NCBI RefSeq assembly: GCF_011769525.1
Contig: NZ_CP050440.1
Span: 1 to 64,000, forward strand
DNA from: Tolypothrix sp. PCC 7910
Lineage (GTDB): Bacteria > Cyanobacteriota > Cyanobacteriia > Cyanobacteriales > Nostocaceae
Direction of reading: 5' to 3'
Length of the DNA: 64,000 bases
The notes below the pieces were generated by a model that saw only the letters and a program-made list of their open reading frames with translations, was not told the origin of the DNA and did no database searches. How positions within the stretch are numbered: position 1 is the first letter of the stretch; every line of letters begins with the position of its first letter. Position numbers and translations under genes: made by a program. This document shows positions 54,066 to 61,800 of this stretch, one piece after another.

Positions 54066-56234
54066 GTGGTTTTTGATTCTGTATGGATTGTTGGTGGTAG
54101 CCGCAGTGGCAAAACAACACGTTTAGTTAGACAGTTTTGTGATTGGGTACAATGGGAAAACCAAGATAGCAGATCATTTTATACTACCCAAAAAAAACAA
54201 AAAAAAGGCAAACAACTATCCAAGGGTTTAGATTTACGGCAAACAGAACCAGGAGTTTTGCTGTTAGCCGCCAATGATGATAATCGCAGAGAATTAGGAG
54301 ACAGAATTGTTACAGCTACCCTGGGTAAATATCCAGTGAGAGCCAAAACACCTCTAGGCTTTTTTCAAGATGAAGTAATTTTATTTTGGCCCTTGCTGAT
54401 TCAATCATTGAAGCTAAAAGCACAATTCCCCGTTAGATTGCGCCCAGAAACAGAACAGGAATTAGCTACAAAACTTTGGCGATCGCATTTAGACGAAGAA
54501 ACTCTCCGCCGTGCTGGGGTAAATGAGTATCGTTTAGTGCGTCGTATCCTCGATTTACTGCAACTAGCAGCATACAGTGGCAAACCCTGTGAAGAAATTT
54601 CCTCAATTTTAGCAAGCGGTTTCGCTGACAATCCCATCTATTTAGAGCCAGAATTTCTTGCTTCTTTATTATTAGAGTGGCGCGACTGGTGTTTAGACAA
54701 AGGATTACTGACTTACGGAATTATTACCGAACTGTACAACCAGCACCTATTACCCAATCCCCAATATCAACAGCAACTCAGGAAACGTTACCAAGCTGTA
54801 CTCGCAGATGATGTTGATGATTATCCTGGCATAGCCCGTCATTTATTTGATGTTTTGTTAGACCAAGGCGCAGTAGGGGCTTTTAGCTACAATCCAGAAG
54901 GTGCAGTACGCTTGGGGTTAGGCGCAGATCCCAACTATTTAGAAGTCTTAGCAGGGCGTTGTCAAATCGAAAACTTAATAGGGCCATCCCGTGAGTCATT
55001 AGCAATTGCATTAGCTACCCAAATGGCAGAATTAGCCACAGAACCAACGGTGATGTTGAGCTTACCAGAAACAGTACAATCAATTCAAACTACCTCCCGC
55101 GCCCAACTATTGCGACAAACAGCAGAAGTAATTGTAGATGCGATCAAGTCAGGAGAAGTCGAACCGGAAGAAGTCGCAGTCATTGCACCCGGTTTAGATG
55201 CGATCGCCCGTTATACCCTGATAGAAATCCTCAACAAGCAAAATATTCTCGTAGAACCCCTCAACGACCAACGCCCCTTAATTAGTTCACCAGCAATTCG
55301 GGCATTGCTCACCATACTTGCCCTAGTTTATCCCGGCTTGGGTCGCTTAGTAGATAGAGATGCTGTAGCCGAGATGTTAGTAGTTTTGAGTCGCAGACAA
55401 AAAACCGCTGATAATTCCTCCGAAATCAGCAGCGACATTGACCCAGTACGCGCCGGGTTAATAGCAGATTATTGCTTTGAACCCCACCCCGAACGCCCCA
55501 ACTTGCTACCTGTAACAGCATTTGAGCGCTGGGATAGAATCGGCTATGCTGCCACCACAGCTTATAGTGAGATATTACAGTGGTTAGAAAAACAGCGATC
55601 GCAACAAGAACAGCGGTTAATTCCTAGCCCCATTTCCCTACTTTATCTAGCAGTCCAAGATTTTCTCTGTAAAGATAGCAATCCCCCCTACGATCAACTA
55701 GCAGCCTTAAGGGAATTGCTAGAAACCGCCCAACACTACTGGGAAATTAACACCAGACTACAACAAAGTAATTCATCTACACGGGCGGCTGCGGAAGCCA
55801 CCATCAGCGAATTTATTCAACTGCTGCGACGTGGTACGATTACCGCCAATCCCTATCCTTTACGCCCCATCGGCCCCGCCAAAAAAGCTGTTACCTTAGC
55901 TACTATCTTCCAATACCGTTCTAGTAGGAGATTTCACCGTTGGCATTTTTGGCTAGATGCTAGTTCACCCTTATGGGCTAAAGGTGGCGCAGCTACATTA
56001 TTTGGCGCACCTTTATTTCTGCAAGACAGGTTAGGCGTACCTTGGACAGCAGAAGACGAGAAAACAGCCGAAGACGAACGGCTGCAAAGAATCTTGGCGG
56101 ATTTACTTTCCCGTGTATCCGAGAAAGTTTACCTATGTCACAGCGATTTAGCCGTGAATGGACAAGAGCAAATAGGGCCGCTTTTACCCTTAGTCCATGC
56201 TTGTGTACCACTTACAGCTGAGGCTGGCGCGTAA
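54066..56234 (+). CDS. UvrD/RecB/AddB-like superfamily 1 helicase protein
   Basis: 722 residues. Walker A GGSRSGKTT at 10-18 and a Walker B-like VLADDVDDYPG (around 250) flank a helical region; helicase C-terminal-like motifs follow (VAVIAPGLDAIARYTLIEIL; DQRPLISSPAIRALL). The Lys-rich insert after residue 45 is unusual. The layout resembles AddB or Rep-like proteins, with no nuclease domain or 4Fe-4S Cys set seen. Role in recombination repair is inferred. It starts with GTG at 54066 (GAGAGGG just upstream). The stop TAA is the first codon of an STRR array (GGGATTA heptamers). Cyanobacterial homologues exist to my knowledge, but the biochemical role is not settled. Confidence 0.7.
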   Translation: MVFDSVWIVGGSRSGKTTRLVRQFCDWVQWENQDSRSFYTTQKKQKKGKQLSKGLDLRQTEPGVLLLAANDDNRRELGDRIVTATLGKYPVRAKTPLGFFQDEVILFWPLLIQSLKLKAQFPVRLRPETEQELATKLWRSHLDEETLRRAGVNEYRLVRRILDLLQLAAYSGKPCEEISSILASGFADNPIYLEPEFLASLLLEWRDWCLDKGLLTYGIITELYNQHLLPNPQYQQQLRKRYQAVLADDVDDYPGIARHLFDVLLDQGAVGAFSYNPEGAVRLGLGADPNYLEVLAGRCQIENLIGPSRESLAIALATQMAELATEPTVMLSLPETVQSIQTTSRAQLLRQTAEVIVDAIKSGEVEPEEVAVIAPGLDAIARYTLIEILNKQNILVEPLNDQRPLISSPAIRALLTILALVYPGLGRLVDRDAVAEMLVVLSRRQKTADNSSEISSDIDPVRAGLIADYCFEPHPERPNLLPVTAFERWDRIGYAATTAYSEILQWLEKQRSQQEQRLIPSPISLLYLAVQDFLCKDSNPPYDQLAALRELLETAQHYWEINTRLQQSNSSTRAAAEATISEFIQLLRRGTITANPYPLRPIGPAKKAVTLATIFQYRSSRRFHRWHFWLDASSPLWAKGGAATLFGAPLFLQDRLGVPWTAEDEKTAEDERLQRILADLLSRVSEKVYLCHSDLAVNGQEQIGPLLPLVHACVPLTAEAGA

Positions 56235-56794
56235 GGGATTAGGGATTGGGGGATGAGGGAATCTCTTGTACAGACGCGATGAATCGCGTCTTTGCGTCTC
56301 TGCAACTGTTGCCTTTACAAAAAATTCATCTAGTTTTGGTAATTACTTTATAAATAATTTATTTAATTTCCGTTTATTCACTTAAAGATTTATTACATTA
56401 GTCCTGGGGATAACACTTAGGTTAAGTAAAAACTTTATGGTGAGTGAGGTTTTGCCTAAAAAATATCATGAGAAAATAGAGCGATCGCAAATATTGGCAA
56501 ATTATTGAGAGGAATATTAAATATTCATCTATAAAATTACTTTTCTCTAGCAATCCTACAGGACTTATGAACATCAAACTATTCACTTTTCCCCGACTGC
56601 ATAAGTAATTTCCAGCTTAAATAAGACTGATTTACTTGATATTTGCTAATACTAAATTATACATATTGCTCTATTTAAATAACAGTTTACTATCAAGTAG
56701 TACAAAGAAAAACTTATACTTCCACGCCTATTATATTTAATTAGATATATTACTAAAATCTTATTATTCTGACATTACCAAAACCTATATTGCA
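56235..56794. other. Intergenic 560 bp
   Basis: It starts with STRR heptamers (GGGATTA, GGGATTG) and a GACGCGAT-GA-ATCGCGTC palindrome with an extra half (near 56274-56312). AT-rich sequence follows, with no convincing gene. The promoter of the exosortase gene is expected at the end but not identified. Confidence 0.5.
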
Positions 56795-57658
56795 ATGAAT
56801 TTGACTAATATAATCTCAACCAAAGTTCTCAAACAAGAACCATTTTGGCTTTTAAGTATTACAGCTGCTCTAGAGGCGATATGTCTCACCTTAGTGTGGA
56901 AAGCTCATGATGTTGGCCATTTAGGAATGAGTATTTTGTTTCTATTCGCCACAGGGTCTTTATTGTGGGATAAACGTCATACATTACGCTTTGAAAGCGA
57001 TGTTTTTTCAACCATTGTTGGGTTGCTATTAATTACTTGGGTACTATGGCAAAGTGCTACACAGAATTTAGAACATACCTTAAGGCTGTTATCATTTACT
57101 TCCGCTTTTGCCGTTAGCTTACTAGCCTCAGGTTTTAAGGGATTAAAGCAATATTTTGAAGAACTAATTATTTTATTCTTCCTAGGATTTCCGGCTGTAG
57201 TTTCCGATTTATTATTTGATATTTCTCCTTTAAGTGCCAAATTTGCCAGCCTTCTTTTGTGGTATGCAGGCTTTGATGTCAGAATTAATGGAATTAATAT
57301 CTATCTACCAACTGGTAGTATCAAAGTAGTTCATAGTTGTTCTGGCATAGACACGATTAACTATATATTAGGGATATCCGTTATTGCAATGGTCATGTTC
57401 CCAATCGCTAAAAAGAAGCAGTTCTTTATACCCATTTTTGCCATTCTTTTAGGATTTGTAATTAATGGAATCAGAATTGCCATGTTAGCTGTAATGCAAG
57501 GAACTAACAAAGCTGCTTTTGATAGTTGGCATGGAGGACAAGCTTCCTATTCCTTTGGTGTGTTGGGTATCTTGATTTTTGGTTTAGTCTATATGTTTCT
57601 GCTCAAGCAAGAAGAGCAACAAGCTGAGAATTTAGAGAAGTCTTTAAGTGGGGACTAG
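56795..57658 (+). CDS. crtA: Cyanoexosortase A
   Basis: 287 residues, about eight membrane spans. It cuts PEP-CTERM proteins near their C-terminus and transfers them to the cell surface. Active-site residues are in place: C182 in KVVHSCSGIDT, R227 in NGIRIAMLAV and H246 in FDSWHGGQASYSFG. Length and order fit the cyanobacterial exosortase subtype. A PEP-CTERM protein occurs at 24.3 kb in this window. The usual small associated protein gene is not directly downstream; a secreted carbohydrate-binding-like protein gene follows after 310 bp instead. The stop TAG is part of GGGGACTAG, an STRR-like unit. Confidence 0.92.
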   Translation: MNLTNIISTKVLKQEPFWLLSITAALEAICLTLVWKAHDVGHLGMSILFLFATGSLLWDKRHTLRFESDVFSTIVGLLLITWVLWQSATQNLEHTLRLLSFTSAFAVSLLASGFKGLKQYFEELIILFFLGFPAVVSDLLFDISPLSAKFASLLLWYAGFDVRINGINIYLPTGSIKVVHSCSGIDTINYILGISVIAMVMFPIAKKKQFFIPIFAILLGFVINGIRIAMLAVMQGTNKAAFDSWHGGQASYSFGVLGILIFGLVYMFLLKQEEQQAENLEKSLSGD

Positions 57659-57968
57659 TACCGCAAGGCGGAATTCAAAATTCAAAATTCAAAATTAAGA
57701 CAGAGTAAGAGTTTTGTTGATTTTGTAGACGCAAAGCGACTACTCTGCGAGAACGCCTAACGGCGAACCTGCATGGTAGGAGAAATAACTTTTGACTCTT
57801 GTAGAGACGCGATTAATCGCGTCTCTACAATCGCGAGTCGCGCCTCTCCAATCGCGAGTCGCATCTCTCTCACCCCAAGCCTCAGTAATTGTCCTCAAGC
57901 TGATTTTCCAGGCATACTATATACTCTTGTGCTTAGGTAATAACCCTGGGTGAAGAGGACAACAAAAT
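57659..57968. repeat. Repeat-filled spacer
   Basis: Three ATTCAAA(A) heptamers at 57673-57696, GACGCAAAGCGACT near 57730, and the palindrome GTAGAGACGCGATTAATCGC at 57802. Two derived units follow (CAATCGCGAGTCGCGCCTCT; CCAATCGCGAGTCGC). No gene. Confidence 0.7.
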
Positions 57969-58523
57969 ATGGCTAGCAAACACTTCTTGGTCAGCAAAGT
58001 TGCATTATTTATTACCACTTTTATTAGCTTCAATTTGAGTTCTACCAAAGTACAGGCTGCTTGTCCTACTCTCCTATTAGATGGTGACTTTGAACAACAA
58101 GCTAGTCCGACAGTTAGCAGTCCTTGGGTAGGAGAAGGTCAAGTAGGCATTGATAGAGAAATAGGTAATAGCAATTCTGGTAAAAATAACGTCTGGATGC
58201 GAAATTTTTCTGGATGGAATGGTATTAGCCAAAAAGTTAAGCTTCAGCCTAATGCAGAGTATGAATTAAAAGCTTACGTGCGGACATCAGGTAATGTCAC
58301 AGATGGGGTCTTTGGGGTGCGAGATAGTAATAAAAATCCGCTTGTAGAACTAAAGTTTGGTAGCTTATCTCAATACATACCTTTAACAATAAAATTCGTC
58401 ACAGGTAGTGAATCTGAATACAATATCTTTACTGGATTCTGGGCGATTAGTCAGGATAGCTGGATTCAAGTAGACAATTATAGTTTGACAGCTACTATGT
58501 GCAAGGATGAGGGAAATAATTAA
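57969..58523 (+). CDS. Secreted carbohydrate-binding-like protein
   Basis: 184 residues. A signal peptide (about 1-33, ending VQA) is followed by one beta-sandwich domain: LLLDGDFEQQASP...WVGEGQVGI, NVWMRNFSGWNGISQKVKLQ, NAEYELKAYVRTSG, and a closing WIQVDNYSLTA. This matches the CBM4/9 carbohydrate-binding pattern. No PEP-CTERM tail, so it is probably released or periplasmic. The ATG has GAGG 10 nt upstream. Position after the exosortase suggests a shared extracellular-matrix role (inference). Confidence 0.75.
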   Translation: MASKHFLVSKVALFITTFISFNLSSTKVQAACPTLLLDGDFEQQASPTVSSPWVGEGQVGIDREIGNSNSGKNNVWMRNFSGWNGISQKVKLQPNAEYELKAYVRTSGNVTDGVFGVRDSNKNPLVELKFGSLSQYIPLTIKFVTGSESEYNIFTGFWAISQDSWIQVDNYSLTATMCKDEGNN

Positions 58524-58548
58524 CGTTGGATAAACATGGGATGAAATA

Positions 58549-58650
58549 ATATTCAAATAATGTTCGCGACAGATAAATTTTTGTAGGGACACGGCAGCAG
58601 TCAGATTATACCAATTTGAAAAAAGAATGCGACAGATTGTAGGAGCGATA
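58549..58650. repeat. MITE-like repeat (ATACCAATT ends), copy f, rearranged
   Basis: A left part has ATTCAAATAATGTTCGCGAC and GTAGGGACACGGCAG. From 58615 an inverted end, ATACCAATTTGAAAAAAGAA then TGCGACAGATTGTAGGAG, runs directly into the SMR gene remnant. The two parts are not in the normal order, so at least one deletion or second insertion has occurred. Confidence 0.65.
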
Positions 58651-58792
58651 ATCCAAAAAAGCTAAATGTCAAAGGATAGCCAACAACTGCTCCTATTAGG
58701 TAAATTGGTTTGACAAAGCCATCTGCCAACTTTAGAGAAGTTGTGCCAAAGATTTCACAAGCAATTGCCAAAAATAGAAAAAGCCAAGCCAT
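58601..58792 (-). pseudogene. SMR-type (EmrE-like) transporter gene, truncated by a MITE-like repeat
   Basis: The first ~49 codons are the start of a small multidrug resistance protein: MAWLFLFLAIACEIFGTTSL, with the essential membrane Glu13, then KLADGFVKPIYLIGAVVGY and PLTFSFFGLS. Usual length is ~105 residues. After this, the frame reads the repeat end (LLQSVAFFFQIGII-stop). About half of the protein, with spans 3 and 4, is missing, and no remainder is found on the other side. The product cannot form a normal transporter. Confidence 0.8.
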
Positions 58793-58879
58793 TCTTTTAA
58801 TCGCTAGTTCATTATTGATAATTTACCGCAATTCACGACTTTTTCTGAAAGTAGCTAATGGCTTGGTAATTAACTAGCT

Positions 58880-61800
58880 TTAAAATCTGCGATCATATTC
58901 AACTACTGCACGACTATCATCAAATAAATTGGTGGAAGCACGCAGACGAATTTCATCATTGATGCGGTAATTTATACCCCATTGCAGTGGGTCATTTGCT
59001 GTGAGTATTTTGATACTAGAAAGGGAAAACTTAGAAGAAATATCCACACCAGCTTCTAGGGCTAATTCTAAAGTTGAATTGCTTCTACCAGCTTCAGGAT
59101 TTTGAGAAAGGACGGTAGGAAATAAGCGTAGTTCACTTAAGCCAAAAGCACTACCAATTTGGTTAAATGCTCCTTGAAAGTTGTTAAATACAGCAGAACC
59201 TGCAATATTAATTAGACCTAAAGTACTATCGCCACGTCCTTGAGTATCAATAAATCCACCACCTAAAAGCGCTACAAGTTCTGTTTCGCTGCGAGATGGT
59301 GTACTCGTGAGTTGGAGATTTTCGTCAAGTTTGCTAGCAAGTCCTTTAATATTAGCTTCAACTCTGATAGTTTCTAAGGTTGATAATCCTCCGGTATTGA
59401 GTCGGCTAATATCAGTAGTTTGATTACCATCAAGAACTTTAGCAAAAAGGCGAATATCTAAATTGGGATCGCGGGGTTGTTCCTTTCTAAATGTTGCTGT
59501 GTGTTCATAACCACGAGCTAAATTAAACTGAGTAGTAAATAAATTCACTCCTCCCCCTGTTAATTTAATAGTTCCATCTGGTACAGGCTGATTTAAGGAA
59601 CCATTAACTGCAAGATTTCCTGTGGCTTGGAAGTTGATAATTGGAGGACGAGTAATTAAAACATTTTTACCTAATACTAGTTCGAGATTATTTAACCTAG
59701 CTGTTGTATTTTTGGTATTACTCTGGTCTGCTTTGTCAGCTTTAGTCATTGTGAGTTCTTCATTTGTAGAGTTAGTAGTCTTGGTAGATTCTGCTAGCAA
59801 TACTTGCCCATCAGATAACTCTACTTTGCCGCCAATTTCTGGGTTAAGGACAGAACCAGTAATTTGTAAATTACCACTCGCGCCGCCTTGGTATAATCCT
59901 TTCAACCTTAAAGTCAGTTGTTCTAAATTAACAGCGAGAGGCGTGGTAATCACTTGTTCTTGATTATTAAATATGGGAATTTCTCCCGCTGCTTCTACCT
60001 TACCTCTGCTAAATTTACCTTGAAGACCTTCTACAATAATGCGGTCAAAATCAAATGTGATTTTACCTGTAACATCTCTCAGTTTTCCAGGTAAAGCTTG
60101 GGCAGAAAAAGTGGCATTATTCACGCTAGCAATACCAGTCATTTCTGGTTGTTGTCTGGTACCGCTTACTGTTAAATCTACCTCTCCTTCACCGTTCTCA
60201 AATACGACTTGGTTATTTAACAGATTTAAAAGTGCAAGTCCCTCATTTTTGACTTTGACATCTAAGCTGATTTCATTGTTATCAGGTTCTACAGAGGCGA
60301 AAGGCAATTTATAAGGGACGGTACCTCTAATGTTCACTGGTTCCGAACCAGTCACTAGGATATTACTGCCAAAATTTAAGCGACTATTGTCATAACTAAA
60401 ACTAGCGATCGCAGATTCTACTTTTTTCTGATTGATTGTGCCATCGGTAATGGTAATTTCTCCTCTAGCTTTGGGATTGCTAACGCTACCCGCTAAAGCT
60501 ACGGAGGTGCTAAGATTACCGCCAACACCAACGGGTAACTTGACGAAATTACTGAGTACCTGGATGGGGAAGTTTCTCACCTGCAAATTCCCCGATTGAT
60601 CGTTACCGCCAATATTACCATTAAAGGAAATCAGTCTTTTATTAGAGGTGATGCGTAAAGGTAGTAAAGTCAAAACGCCATCGGTAAATTTACCATTAGC
60701 AATCACTTGTTCCGCACGATAAAACCGTCCTACTTGGTTCTTTTCTTCTTCTTTACCCCAACTCCAGTTTTGCCCATTTAAATTAAACTCTACTGCCAGA
60801 CCTTTTTCTGCGGCAGTATTCAAGGCAATTTCCCCACCGAAAGTTCCCTGCAAGTTAGCTAAATCTGGGATGGGATTTGTTTCTAAGCGCTGTTGTTCTT
60901 GCGCTGCTAGTAGTGCCTCAACTTGGTAAAAACGCTCGATTTGCGTTGATAATGGCTGATTGGGTAATCCTTGGGGGACAGTCACTAAATCTGCAGCTTT
61001 ACCGTAGGCTGGTGGTGACATCCCGCTACGAATATCTTGTACCTCAAATATCTGGAGTGCTGTCAGCACATCTTGAACATTACCTTCACTAACATTGAGT
61101 TTCCCTTGAATTTGGGGAGTTTTGCCAGAATTACTCACATTACCTGTAAAGGCGTAGCGACTTTTACCCTTAACAAAGGCGCTATCTGTAATATTTGCGG
61201 TACCGTTACCATAACGGAATTGCGCCGTTAAACTTTCTCCCTTGATACGTCCAACAGCTGGATTTGCGATCGCAATATTTCCTGCTGTGGCTAATGTTTG
61301 TTGATTAATCTGTAAATTCCCGGTTAATGCGCCAGCTAAGGGACTTTGACCTAGGCGAGTGTTCTCAGGTAAAGATAAATTTAATACCTGTAAGGGGAAG
61401 TTATTTAAACTCATCGCCAAACTATCACCTTGGGCTTGACCGCTGGCTGATGCTTGTCGCCAATTGACTAGGAAGGATTGGGGGCGATTTTTGCCATCAA
61501 GATTTAAGGTAATGCGATCGCTCTTACCAGCTACGTCTAAACTAGTACCTTTACCTTGGATAGTCTGAATATTTCCACTGAGGACAGGCTCAAAGGCAAA
61601 GTTTTTCACTGCCAAATTTCGTAACCGCAGTTGTCCTTGCAGGTTGGGTACAGGTAACGTACCACTCACCTGTCCGGCAAAATCGGCTTTTCCTACCAAA
61701 TTAATGCCATTGGGTAGCTTAAAGGGCAACTGTTGCAAGCTGTAATCTAAAGCTTGGACATTGAGTTTTAAGTCCGTAATTTCTGGTACACCAGCACCTT

